Counted from the first letter of the stretch, positions 1 to 6,328 are shown. The stretch is 8,660 nt of DNA from Thermoplasmata archaeon (GCA_021836665.1 JAKBHQ010000144.1:1-8660); one strand, 5' to 3'. Translations and numbers: made by a program. The notes: generated by a model from the sequence alone, not told the origin.

Positions 1-1064
1 AGGACCCAAGCCACGGCGTGTGCCGGCTCGAGTGCCGGTATGATACCTTCAGACTGCGACAGGACCATCGTCGCCTCGAGGACTTCGTCATCGTTAACTT
101 GGTAGTACTCAGCCCGACCGATGGAATGCAAGAAGGAATGCTCTGGTCCTACCCCAGGGTAATCGAGACCCGCAGACACCGATTGCGCCTCACTGACCTG
201 CCCAAATTCGTCCTGTAAAAGCATGGTCCGCATGCCATGTACGATACCGGGTGAGCCTCGGCCAATGGCGGCTCCGCCCAGTGGCTCGACTCCGACCAAC
301 CTGGTATGCTCCTTGGATGCGAAGCCGGCGAATGTTCCAGCGGCGTTCGAACCCCCTCCGACACAAGCTACGACAAAATCTGGATCTCCACCGATCTCTT
401 GTTCAAACTGCGCCTGCGCCTCATCCCCTATTATTCGCTGGAACTCTCTGACCATATATGGGTAAGGATGCGGACCCATAACCGAACCTATGCAGTAGTG
501 AGTACTCTCGACATTTGCAACCCAGTCCCTCATAGCTTCGTTTATCGCGTCCTTTAGCGTTTTTGAGCCCGAAGATACCGAAACCACCTCGGTGCCAAGA
601 AGCTTCATCCGGAAGACGTTGAGTTCCTGTCGCTTTACATCAACCTCGCCCATAAAGACCGTTGCGTCGAGTCCGAAGAGTGCTGCGGCGGTAGCCGTTG
701 CAACACCGTGCTGCCCAGCGCCAGTCTCGGCAATTATGCGCTTTTTGCCCATCCTCTTGGTTAAAAGCGCTTGGCCAATGACATTATTGATCTTATGTGA
801 TCCGGTGTGATTCAGATCTTCTCTTTTGAAGAATACCTCCACACCCAGCTTTTCCGAAAGCCTTTTGACGAAGGTTAGAGGAGTGGGTCTTCCGGCGTAG
901 TTTGAAAGAATCCGATAATACTCTGATCGAAACTCGGGATCTACCCAGGACGATTCGAAGGCCTCTTCCAGCTCCGAACAAGCCGCAATCAGCGATTCAG
1001 GGACGTAGACTCCACCGAACTCTCCGAAGCGACCCTTTTTTTCTGGCCTTCCCATTACGTTCAA
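1..1064 (-). CDS. trpB: Tryptophan synthase beta subunit, C-terminus cut by the window edge
   Basis: TrpB is the PLP enzyme that condenses indole with L-serine to tryptophan, in a complex with TrpA. I translated the minus strand by hand: 354 codons are open to the left edge, so about 45-50 residues of the usual ~400 are missing. Visible marks, numbered from the TTG start, are the N-terminal [13 protein letters not shown], the PLP lysine K91 in HTGSHKINN, the catalytic glutamate E113 in AETGAGQHG, and the phosphate-binding GGGSN at 236-240. This is the canonical TrpB1 type, not the longer TrpB2. I chose TTG at 1064 because it overlaps the trpF stop as TTGA and has a strong GGGAGGAG Shine-Dalgarno 5 nt upstream. 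The ATG at 1055, three codons later, would be 14 nt from that site. It is the last visible gene of trpC-trpF-trpB; trpA would be expected further left. Confidence 0.97.
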   Translation of the reverse strand, partial: MNVMGRPEKKGRFGEFGGVYVPESLIAACSELEEAFESSWVDPEFRSEYYRILSNYAGRPTPLTFVKRLSEKLGVEVFFKREDLNHTGSHKINNVIGQALLTKRMGKKRIIAETGAGQHGVATATAAALFGLDATVFMGEVDVKRQELNVFRMKLLGTEVVSVSSGSKTLKDAINEAMRDWVANVESTHYCIGSVMGPHPYPYMVREFQRIIGDEAQAQFEQEIGGDPDFVVACVGGGSNAAGTFAGFASKEHTRLVGVEPLGGAAIGRGSPGIVHGMRTMLLQDEFGQVSEAQSVSAGLDYPGVGPEHSFLHSIGRAEYYQVNDDEVLEATMVLSQSEGIIPALEPAHAVAWV

Positions 1065-1744
1065 TCCGACTCCTCCCAGTTGTAGGGCATATCTTCAGTA
1101 AAAGTGCTGTCCCTTTGCCAGAAATCAGTTTCCGCAAACTCTACGGCCTTCGCGTTTCTGATGAAGGCTCTTAATTTGGCGGGATCCTTTTTGCCCAGGC
1201 TGGCCTCCACGCCCGAAGCGACGTCAACACCAAAAGGTCGAACCCTTTCGATTCCAACGGCCACATTTTCGGCATTCAATCCACCAGCCAGCAGCATCCG
1301 GCGTTCTGGCGACATCCCTTCGACCAATGACCAGTCAAATACCGACCCAGATCCGGGGTTAGAGCTGTCGACCAACGTGGCCCAGATTCGATAAGCATCT
1401 AGGTTTCTTAGCTGTGAGTGGCCGGCCGGAAAACTCTTTATTACGTATCGAACTCGATCAGAGACAAAGTTTGTTGCCGTCGGCCCCTCATTTCCATGGA
1501 GCTGCGCTCCATTCAGCCCGATCTTATTCACCAGCTTCGCCACTTCTTCTGGCCTTTCATTGACAAAAACTCCAAATGTCAAGACTGACCCTGGAAGCTG
1601 GTGAATTATATCCGACACAATTCTCTCATTGACCTGCCGTTTTGATGGAGCAAAAATGAAGCCAAGGGCATCGGCTCCAAGCGCGACCGACAAAAGCGCA
1701 TCCGATTCATTGGTAATTCCGCAGATCTTAACGAAGACTGACAT
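1061..1744 (-). CDS. trpF: Phosphoribosylanthranilate isomerase
   Basis: TrpF catalyses the Amadori rearrangement of N-(5'-phosphoribosyl)anthranilate to CdRP, the third step of the tryptophan branch, in the cytoplasm. The 227-residue protein is a TIM barrel with the hallmark N-terminus [11 protein letters not shown] (general-base cysteine C8), SKR at 34-36, QLHG at 81-84, the general-acid aspartate D126 in LVDSS followed by [13 protein letters not shown] at 153-157, and the phosphate-binding VDVASGVE at 173-180. All the key residues are present. Its ATG overlaps the trpC stop by one base (TAATG), and its TGA overlaps the likely trpB start, so the three genes form one transcript. It is about 20 residues longer than a typical TrpF: an acidic tail with two tryptophans (W209, W223) follows the last helix. 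A dedicated trpF is notable if the host is an actinobacterium, because many of those use the bifunctional PriA instead. Confidence 0.96.
   Translation of the reverse strand: MSVFVKICGITNESDALLSVALGADALGFIFAPSKRQVNERIVSDIIHQLPGSVLTFGVFVNERPEEVAKLVNKIGLNGAQLHGNEGPTATNFVSDRVRYVIKSFPAGHSQLRNLDAYRIWATLVDSSNPGSGSVFDWSLVEGMSPERRMLLAGGLNAENVAVGIERVRPFGVDVASGVEASLGKKDPAKLRAFIRNAKAVEFAETDFWQRDSTFTEDMPYNWEESD
1070..1077 (-). promoter_or_regulatory. Shine-Dalgarno site of trpB, inside the end of trpF
   Basis: GGGAGGAG on the minus strand lies 5 nt before TTG 1064 and 14 nt before ATG 1055. The spacing favours the TTG start. The site is inside the last codons of trpF, so trpB translation is probably coupled to trpF. 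Confidence 0.7.
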
Positions 1745-2532
1745 TAGAAACCCCTGCCAGCGGCCACAAATGCTCGTAGCAATTCCTCGGGGGATTTTGA
1801 GCGTATGAGGGCCTCGCCAATCAGGGCACCATCGAAGCCCGCCTTCGACAGGATAGTTAACTGCTCGGGATCGCTAACGCCTGACTCTGCGATCTTGACC
1901 AAGCCGGCCGGGATCAGTTCAGATAGCTTTAGGGCTCTTGCGGTATCGACACTGAAGGTTGTAAGGTCACGTTGGTTTATCCCCACGACATCTGCTTCCG
2001 ATACGTCTAGTTGGGCTAATTCCTCCTCATCGTGTACCTCAAGGAGCACCTCAAGTCCAATACTGTGGGCCAGATCAGAATAGCGTCCTACCTCCTCAAT
2101 CGAAAGAGCAGCAGCTATAAGCAGGATCGCATCAGCTCCTATCAGCCTTGCATCTATCACGTCAAGTTCTGAAACCGTAAAGTCTTTTCGAAGAATTGGA
2201 AGTTCTGTCGCAGTTCGTGCCAATTTTATATCATCCATCGAACCTGAGAAGAACTCCTCGTCCGTCAGGATGGATATCGCTTTCGCTCCACCTTGCACGT
2301 ACCTCGCTACTTGATCAGGAACAGATATATCTGCCGCTAATTCGCCTTTTGAAGGAGATCTCCGTTTCACCTCGGCGATTATCGACACGCCGCTCTGCTC
2401 GGTCAGCGACTTTGATAACGACCGTGTGGGAGCCAGGTCATGGGTCATCCGGATCAATTCTTTTGCGTCGCGATGGTCGTCCATCGCCCTCGCGCGATGC
2501 CAAAGCACAATTCTGTCCAGGTAGGTATTCAT
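1744..2532 (-). CDS. trpC: Indole-3-glycerol-phosphate synthase
   Basis: TrpC closes the indole ring, converting CdRP to indole-3-glycerol phosphate with loss of CO2 and water. The 262-residue protein has the usual single-domain length and is not fused to TrpF. Catalytic and binding residues of the TIM barrel are all visible: E54 and K56 in AEVKRRSPSKG, the FFSGS segment at 94-98, K116 in LRKDF, E165 in LLEVH, N186 in GINQRDL, and E216/S217 in IAESGV. The N-terminus (TYLDRIVLWHRAR) matches the family's substrate-gating helix, which supports the ATG at 2532. A weak AGGA-type ribosome site lies about 9 nt upstream. It is the first gene of the trpC-trpF-trpB operon; a hairpin lies 25 nt upstream of its start codon and a possible promoter beyond that. 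Confidence 0.97.
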   Translation of the reverse strand: MNTYLDRIVLWHRARAMDDHRDAKELIRMTHDLAPTRSLSKSLTEQSGVSIIAEVKRRSPSKGELAADISVPDQVARYVQGGAKAISILTDEEFFSGSMDDIKLARTATELPILRKDFTVSELDVIDARLIGADAILLIAAALSIEEVGRYSDLAHSIGLEVLLEVHDEEELAQLDVSEADVVGINQRDLTTFSVDTARALKLSELIPAGLVKIAESGVSDPEQLTILSKAGFDGALIGEALIRSKSPEELLRAFVAAGRGF

Positions 2533-2557
2533 CTATATCAAATCCTAACCGCAGTAT

Positions 2558-2592
2558 CCATTTCATCAACGAGCTCGCCGATGATGAAATGG
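2558..2592 (-). promoter_or_regulatory. 11-bp inverted repeat (hairpin) in the trpC leader
   Basis: CCATTTCATCA at 2558-2568 and TGATGAAATGG at 2582-2592 are perfect 11-bp arms around a 13-nt loop, which itself contains the palindrome CGAGCTCG. The hairpin ends 25 nt before the trpC ATG. No U-run follows on either strand, so it does not look like an intrinsic terminator. It may be an operator or a 5' leader hairpin of the trp mRNA. I saw no adjacent short reading frame with tandem Trp codons and no T-box core, so classic attenuation is not supported. Confidence 0.6.
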
Positions 2593-2599
2593 CCAGAAG

Positions 2600-2628
2600 T
2601 CAATACCGGTCCAAAAATTCACGATCAA
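2600..2628 (-). promoter_or_regulatory. Possible sigma70-type promoter of trpC-trpF-trpB
   Basis: On the minus strand TTGATC (2623-2628) and TATTGA (2600-2605) are separated by exactly 17 bp. Each hexamer matches four of six consensus bases. Transcription would start near 2593, directly at the outer edge of the 11-bp hairpin. The match is moderate and found by eye only. Confidence 0.35.
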
Positions 2629-2728
2629 CTAACCAGCGAGTTGTCACTGGGGAGGGTTTCAGGAGCGTCTAACTATCCAAGACCAGTGGATCGAATCCTC
2701 CGCTAAATAAACGAGTCATTGCCGGGCG

Positions 2729-2745
2729 CTATTCGGAACGAATAG
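2729..2745. promoter_or_regulatory. Inverted repeat CTATTCG-GAA-CGAATAG
   Basis: Perfect 7-bp arms with a 3-bp centre. The size and symmetry suit a dimeric DNA-binding protein. It lies in the divergent promoter region, about 200 bp upstream of trpC and 310 bp upstream of the response regulator. The regulator is unknown, and the sequence does not match the actinobacterial LexA box. Confidence 0.35.
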
Positions 2746-2807
2746 TCCTCGCACAACCCAATCTCCTGCTGAAGTGATATTCGGGCGAGCCACAGAACCG
2801 ATAATTG

Positions 2808-2819
2808 CAACCTAGGTTG
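2808..2819. promoter_or_regulatory. 12-bp perfect palindrome CAACCTAGGTTG
   Basis: The sequence is exactly self-complementary. Its right half is part of GGTTGTGC (2815-2822), which is the exact inverse of GCACAACC at 2751-2758, so a larger looped structure about 72 bp across is also possible. Candidate operator; function unknown. Confidence 0.35.
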
Positions 2820-2832
2820 TGCATCATTAAGT

Positions 2833-2872
2833 CAAGGTGGTCGGATCCGTTCGGGGCACCTGAGTACGAGTT
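2833..2872. repeat. Intergenic element, copy 1, partly shared with 6087-6146
   Basis: The segments CAAGGTGG (2833-2840), ACCTGAG (2858-2864) and TACGAGTT (2865-2872) occur in the same order as CAAGGTGG (6114-6121), ACCTGAG (6122-6128) and TACGAATT (6138-6145). In addition GGTCGGATCC at 2839-2848 is the inverse of GGATCCGACC at 6099-6108. The shared pieces suggest a common binding site or a decayed dispersed repeat. Spacing between the pieces differs, so this is a partial match. Confidence 0.35.
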
Positions 2873-2933
2873 TGACTCAACCCGACCGCTTTACGCCTTG
2901 AGCAAAACCGGCACGATCTTTTCGTGTTAAAGA

Positions 2934-2943
2934 GCGACGTCGC
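2934..2943. promoter_or_regulatory. 10-bp palindrome GCGACGTCGC
   Basis: A perfect self-complementary decamer 113 bp upstream of the response-regulator start. It could be an operator half-structure; short palindromes also arise by chance. Confidence 0.2.
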
Positions 2944-3040
2944 AACCCTCAATATGTCTAATTCGCACTACCATAACTTGAGAATGTGGGGAGTATGACT
3001 TGACGCATCCTCAGTCCTTGAATGCTCCCGAGTTGCTAAA

Positions 3041-3046
3041 AAGGAA
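3041..3046 (+). promoter_or_regulatory. Ribosome binding site of the response regulator
   Basis: AAGGAA lies 10 nt before the ATG at 3057. It supports that start, which also gives the canonical receiver-domain N-terminus. Confidence 0.5.
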
Positions 3047-3056
3047 ACCTTGACCG

Positions 3057-3737
3057 ATGGAAGAAAGCGGAGTCGTTATCGTAGTTGAAGATGACCCATC
3101 CATCGCCGACCTATTGAACGGGTATCTTCGCAAGGAAGGGTACCGAGTCCTTCTCGCCCCTAATGGCGCAAAAGGATTGGAACTCTTTTCAAATAATCAG
3201 CCGAGTATGTTGATCCTAGACATCTCTCTGCCAGGCGAAATGGATGGACTAGACGTGTGTCGAGAGGTCAGAAAGACATCAAGCGTGCCGATAATAATGC
3301 TCACGGCAAGAGACAGCGAACTCGATAAAATACTCGGCCTAGAGCTTGGAGCGGATGACTACGTTACGAAGCCGTTCTCTCCTAGGGAACTACTCTCCCG
3401 AATTCGTGCGGTACAACGGAGAACTATATCCCCATCAAAGGCTCGGGAAGAGGATCAAGTCGTTGTCTCCGGGGTCACCGTAGACTTCCGGACGAGGGAA
3501 GTGATTGTTGCAGGAGAGTCAGTTCCCTTCACGGCTAAAGAATTTGAGCTTCTTTCTTACTTCCTGCGAAATAGAAGGGTCGCACTATCCCGTAGGCAGC
3601 TGCTCGATGGAGTGTGGGGACCCGATTGGTACGGGGATGATCGGACCGTTGACGTCCACGTTCGACAACTGCGCAAGAAGCTAGGCAGCTCGTTTCCCCT
3701 AGTAACGGTGTGGGGAATCGGATACCGGATGGATTAG
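3057..3737 (+). CDS. Two-component response regulator, OmpR/PhoB family
   Basis: This is a cytoplasmic DNA-binding regulator switched by phosphoryl transfer from a histidine kinase. The 226 residues have the standard two-domain build. The receiver domain (about 6-120) carries the acidic pocket E11/D12/D13, the phospho-acceptor D55 in LILDISLPG, the switch threonine T83 in MLTARD, and K105 in YVTKPF. A winged-helix output domain spans about 134-226, with the recognition region DDRTVDVHVRQLRKKL and the terminal wing VWGIGYRMD. All phosphorylation residues are intact. It is followed after 8 nt by a histidine kinase on the same strand, its evident partner. It is transcribed divergently from trpC. 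CTTGA direct repeats upstream may be its own binding sites. The target genes cannot be told from sequence, and a link to tryptophan metabolism is not shown. Confidence 0.95.
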   Translation: MEESGVVIVVEDDPSIADLLNGYLRKEGYRVLLAPNGAKGLELFSNNQPSMLILDISLPGEMDGLDVCREVRKTSSVPIIMLTARDSELDKILGLELGADDYVTKPFSPRELLSRIRAVQRRTISPSKAREEDQVVVSGVTVDFRTREVIVAGESVPFTAKEFELLSYFLRNRRVALSRRQLLDGVWGPDWYGDDRTVDVHVRQLRKKLGSSFPLVTVWGIGYRMD

Positions 3738-3745
3738 GGGTCGAA

Positions 3746-5095
3746 TTGAGACGAAAGATCACGCTGACCCTCGTTATTTCGGTAACTAGCGTCATATTGA
3801 TAGCTGGCTTTGGGGTGCTGCTACTCTCCCGACAGATATCGGCCCATCAAGGTCGTGCATTTCTAATCAGGACGGTCCGTACTATAGTTGCGACCCAGTC
3901 CTCGCACCCCTACCTTGCCCGAGAAGTTGTCAAAATTGCGGGACTCAATGGTGCCCATTTCGAAACTCTTTATTCCACCGGCAGAGTGTCCGGAAGTGTC
4001 AATGCAATACCGAACAGTATTGTAAGTGCATCAACCGGCCACCCGGGGGAAATCTATACCCTTACACAAGGATCCAGTATCTATGCTGCCGTCGATATGC
4101 CACTTAGTCGAAACACCCCCAATGGTCACGTCACCGGCCTAGTTGTAGTACTGCAAAAATCAATTGCAATTCCGCCCAGGAGCATCCTTTTCCTCGTATT
4201 GGTCGCAGTGACTGCAATTCTTATTGCGTTGCTAGTCGGAGAGTCAATTTCTGCCCGCATCACGAGGCCAATACTCGGCCTGCAAGAGGTAACTAGGAAA
4301 CTGGCAGAGGGAGAGGTAGGAATTCGACCAGACCCAATCAGAGGTCATTATCCAGAGATCCAGGACCTATCGAATTCTATTTCTCAGATGGCTGCATCAC
4401 TTGAAAAGTCTGAAGAGCTCCAGAAAGACTTCTTCATGGCGATTTCTCATGACCTTCGAACACCGTTAACTTCGGTCTCTGGATTCGCCGAAGCAATCCT
4501 GGACGAGACTGTAGACGATCCCAAGCAAGCTGCCGCTGTGATACTAAAACAGTCGAAGCGTCTCGAAATTATGGTAAGGGACCTCCTTGAACTTTCAAGA
4601 TTACAGGCGGGTAGGTTTAAGCTGGAAATTTCCCAGGTAGATGCGGCCCACCTCGTTGACGACTTAGCCGAAATATTCTCCCTACGGGCGGCTGAAGCGG
4701 TCATAAACTTCAATTATCAGGGGCTAGGATTCCAACAATTAGCCGACTTGGATCCAAATCGATTTACGCAGGTGCTCCAAAACCTACTGGAAAACGCTTA
4801 TAAGTTCGCGTCGACTTCGATCAGCATGGCGTCGAAATTAACCGAAGATGGAGACTTTAGGATTGCGGTCCTTGACGATGGGCCGGGAATACCTCTCGCT
4901 GACCAACCTAAAGTCTTTCGTCACGCCCACCGCAACGACAACACACCCTCAAGGGAACAGGGGTCGGGGGTCGGACTTCTAATCGTAGCGGAACTGGCAC
5001 AAGCAATGGGATTAAGGGTGGGCTTTAAGTCGCCAGTAGGCACGACTGGTGGAACCGAGATGATAGTGATTATCCCAAAAACACTGTTGAGGTAA
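3746..5095 (+). CDS. Membrane sensor histidine kinase, partner of the upstream regulator
   Basis: A HisKA-type sensor kinase of the inner membrane that autophosphorylates and feeds the adjacent regulator. Numbered from TTG 3746 it has 449 residues: TM1 at about 5-28, an extracytoplasmic domain of about 115 residues that I do not recognise, TM2 at about 146-166, HAMP at about 167-220, the H-box ISHDLRTPLTS with H235, the N-box NLLENA (N346, N350), DDGPGI at 377-382, and the glycine loop GSGVGL at 406-411. All catalytic motifs are intact, though the F-box is unusual (VFRHAHR, lacking the common second aromatic). I chose TTG at 3746 because AGGGG lies 5 nt upstream and MRRKITLTL is a typical kinase N-terminus. 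A GTG at 3710 would overlap the regulator by 28 nt and has no visible ribosome site. The gene runs convergently into ygfZ with a 29-nt gap and no visible terminator. Confidence 0.94.
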   Translation: MRRKITLTLVISVTSVILIAGFGVLLLSRQISAHQGRAFLIRTVRTIVATQSSHPYLAREVVKIAGLNGAHFETLYSTGRVSGSVNAIPNSIVSASTGHPGEIYTLTQGSSIYAAVDMPLSRNTPNGHVTGLVVVLQKSIAIPPRSILFLVLVAVTAILIALLVGESISARITRPILGLQEVTRKLAEGEVGIRPDPIRGHYPEIQDLSNSISQMAASLEKSEELQKDFFMAISHDLRTPLTSVSGFAEAILDETVDDPKQAAAVILKQSKRLEIMVRDLLELSRLQAGRFKLEISQVDAAHLVDDLAEIFSLRAAEAVINFNYQGLGFQQLADLDPNRFTQVLQNLLENAYKFASTSISMASKLTEDGDFRIAVLDDGPGIPLADQPKVFRHAHRNDNTPSREQGSGVGLLIVAELAQAMGLRVGFKSPVGTTGGTEMIVIIPKTLLR

Positions 5096-5124
5096 GTAGT
5101 CTCAAAGGAATGGGTTGGCTGGTA

Positions 5125-6039
5125 TCAATTCACGATCCTCACCTTCCCGACAGCTTGGTTACCCTCAACTTTCCCCGGTAACACCAGATCGAAATAGCTT
5201 GAATCCGATGCACTCCTTTTAATCGCTCCTATGCCAGTTACATTTCCTGGCTCCCCTTCGACGAGAGAGGTGGCTTCACCTGCCAAAAGTCCATCCCGGT
5301 AGAGTTCAAGTGGCTTACCGATACTCACTATTTCTGCAAAAGTGACATTTTGTCCCATTTCTATCGTCAAAACTTTAAGCGAAATCGGCGCAGCGGTAGC
5401 CCTAGAGTGCATCCTTTCGACTAGTTCTTGCCCCACGTAGCATCCCTTTTGAAAAGATACAAACTGTTCGAGGGTGTTTCCGAGGGCCCCCGGAAATAAT
5501 CCGAGGCTTAGCTCCGAAGTGTAACTTGCAAAATTAGATTTTATCCTCTCGAGTTCAAGTGCCTTTATGACGCGCTTTTCCCTCTCCCCGACTACCATCC
5601 CATCCGGCTCGACCATTGATAGGTAAATCCCTTCGTCTGGTCCAAAATATCCACCGGAAAAATGTCCTAGGTAAGGGGCTCCCGGGGGAATACTGCGTCC
5701 TAAAAATGCGGCGAATTCAAGAACCTCTACCGATGCCTTCGTTCTTATTAGATATCTTTTTAGCCTCTGTTGCACATCCTCAATGGCAGCTGTCTCTACG
5801 AGCAGCACGAACTTGTTCGATTCCTCACGCAGAACCCAACAGACTGCAATAATTTTGCCGGTCGGCGCTAGAAGCAGCGACATCGCGGTGTCTCCTAGGG
5901 GAATGCCCTCGACGTCTTGGCTAAGTTGGCCCTGGAGATAACTGGCGGCGTCGGGTCCAGCCACCTCGAGCGCAGAGTAACCGATCTTCAAGTATTCTGC
6001 ACCACTTAATACATTTAGGCCAACCACGGAACACTCCAT
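5125..6039 (-). CDS. ygfZ: YgfZ/GcvT-like folate-binding protein (iron-sulfur cluster maintenance)
   Basis: YgfZ proteins bind tetrahydrofolate and help to assemble or repair certain Fe-S enzymes; they are relatives of the glycine-cleavage T protein without its reaction. The 304-residue protein has the family N-terminus (EVAGPDAASYLQGQLSQDV, about 25-43), the APTGKI segment at 58-63, and the diagnostic motif KGCYVGQE at 198-205 with C200, followed by HSRATAAPISL and a C-terminal beta-barrel region. The start is uncertain. ATG 6039 has only a weak ribosome site, whereas GTG at 6027, four codons later, has GGAG 6 nt upstream, so the protein may begin there. It stands alone on the minus strand between two plus-strand units and is convergent with the kinase gene. 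Its role here is inferred from the family; an effect on tryptophan enzymes is not implied. Confidence 0.92.
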   Translation of the reverse strand: MECSVVGLNVLSGAEYLKIGYSALEVAGPDAASYLQGQLSQDVEGIPLGDTAMSLLLAPTGKIIAVCWVLREESNKFVLLVETAAIEDVQQRLKRYLIRTKASVEVLEFAAFLGRSIPPGAPYLGHFSGGYFGPDEGIYLSMVEPDGMVVGEREKRVIKALELERIKSNFASYTSELSLGLFPGALGNTLEQFVSFQKGCYVGQELVERMHSRATAAPISLKVLTIEMGQNVTFAEIVSIGKPLELYRDGLLAGEATSLVEGEPGNVTGIGAIKRSASDSSYFDLVLPGKVEGNQAVGKVRIVN

Positions 6040-6086
6040 CTACTTACCATTAACATAGACAAACAGCCGCTAAGGGGTCTTCCTTC

Positions 6087-6146
6087 CAATTCGTACCAGG
6101 ATCCGACCTGAGCCAAGGTGGACCTGAGGTCGAGTAGTACGAATTG
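6087..6146. repeat. 60-nt inverted repeat with nested arms, element copy 2
   Basis: The outer arms CAATTCGTAC (6087-6096) and GTACGAATTG (6137-6146) are perfect 10-bp complements. Inside them CGACCT (6104-6109) pairs with AGGTCG (6127-6132). GACCTGAG is also directly repeated at 6105-6112 and 6121-6128, a 16-bp period. No T-run directly follows either arm, so terminator function is unlikely. The right half matches pieces of 2833-2872. It begins 47 bp upstream of the ygfZ ATG, so it may be an operator or structured leader for ygfZ, or a small dispersed repeat. Confidence 0.5.
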
Positions 6147-6216
6147 CGAGGTTTTAAGCTGCAAAGTAATCCGCTTTTAGGTCTGCGGTCTTCATGGCTG
6201 TTTGCATTTCAAGGGT

Positions 6217-6233
6217 ATTAGGCTGAATTAGGC
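6217..6233 (+). repeat. Direct repeat ATTAGGC-TGA-ATTAGGC
   Basis: Two identical 7-mers start exactly 10 bp apart, about one helical turn, so a protein could contact both on one face of the DNA. They lie about 110 bp upstream of the PuuD-like start. Confidence 0.3.
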
Positions 6234-6258
6234 CAAAAAGGCTTTGATGGAAAAGCAA

Positions 6259-6300
6259 ATAATTCGAGTCCAATAATTCGAGTCCAATAATTCGAGTCCA
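6259..6300 (+). repeat. Three perfect 14-bp tandem repeats
   Basis: ATAATTCGAGTCCA is repeated without any mismatch at 6259-6272, 6273-6286 and 6287-6300. The array ends 41 nt before the TTG start of the PuuD-like gene, within its promoter or 5' leader. The last copy also forms ATTCGA (6290-6295) with TCGAAT (6307-6312). The array could be a multi-site operator, or a slippage-prone repeat whose copy number alters expression. No tRNA is present, although TTCGAGTCC resembles a T-arm. Confidence 0.85.
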
Positions 6301-6328
6301 AAAGAGTCGAATGTCATGACTATGCCAT

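Larger units (their letters stand above)
2897..3053 (+). promoter_or_regulatory. Five CTTGA direct repeats upstream of the response regulator
   Basis: CTTGA occurs at 2897, 2977, 2999, 3017 and 3049, all on the plus strand. By chance well under one would be expected in this length. The 2977 and 2999 copies are 22 bp apart, two helical turns, as in direct-repeat sites bound by OmpR/PhoB-type regulators. The other spacings (18, 32 and 80 bp) are irregular. Autoregulation by the downstream regulator is an inference. Confidence 0.3.
2533..3056. other. Divergent intergenic region between trpC and the response regulator
   Basis: There are 524 bp without a convincing gene. From left to right they hold the trpC leader hairpin, a possible minus-strand promoter, a CTATTCG inverted repeat, a 12-bp palindrome, an element partly shared with the other intergenic region, a 10-bp palindrome, and CTTGA direct repeats ahead of the response regulator. 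Short open frames exist on the minus strand, for example a 33-codon one starting near 2827, but none has a ribosome site or recognisable content. No convincing plus-strand promoter was found for the response regulator. Confidence 0.7.

Noticed and set aside
18..1174. Several plus-strand frames of 62-96 codons, and short minus-strand frames near 149-364 and 793-981
   Set aside because: All overlap trpB or trpF, whose translation is unambiguous; their proteins look like frame shadows.
2196..2706. Plus-strand open frames of 158 and 88 codons overlapping trpC and its leader
   Set aside because: They are antisense to a well-conserved trpC, start inside it and have no recognisable domain.
2533..3056. 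trp leader peptide or T-box riboswitch upstream of trpC
   Set aside because: The minus strand shows no short frame with tandem TGG codons and no T-box core sequence. The 33-codon frame near 2827 and the 14-codon frame near 2974 contain no Trp and have no ribosome site.
3710..3745. GTG start for the histidine kinase overlapping the regulator
   Set aside because: It has no visible ribosome site and adds a polar stretch before the first membrane helix. TTG 3746 has AGGGG at good spacing.
6087..6146. Intrinsic terminator between ygfZ and the PuuD-like gene
   Set aside because: The region is divergent, so no terminator is needed there, and no T-run directly follows either arm.
6259..6300. TTCGAGTCC resembles the T-arm of a tRNA, suggesting tRNA fragments or an integrase attachment site
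   Set aside because: No acceptor, D or anticodon arm and no CCA end flank it, there is no integrase nearby, and the match is only the short loop motif repeated in a simple tandem array. It is too short for a CRISPR array and has no spacers.
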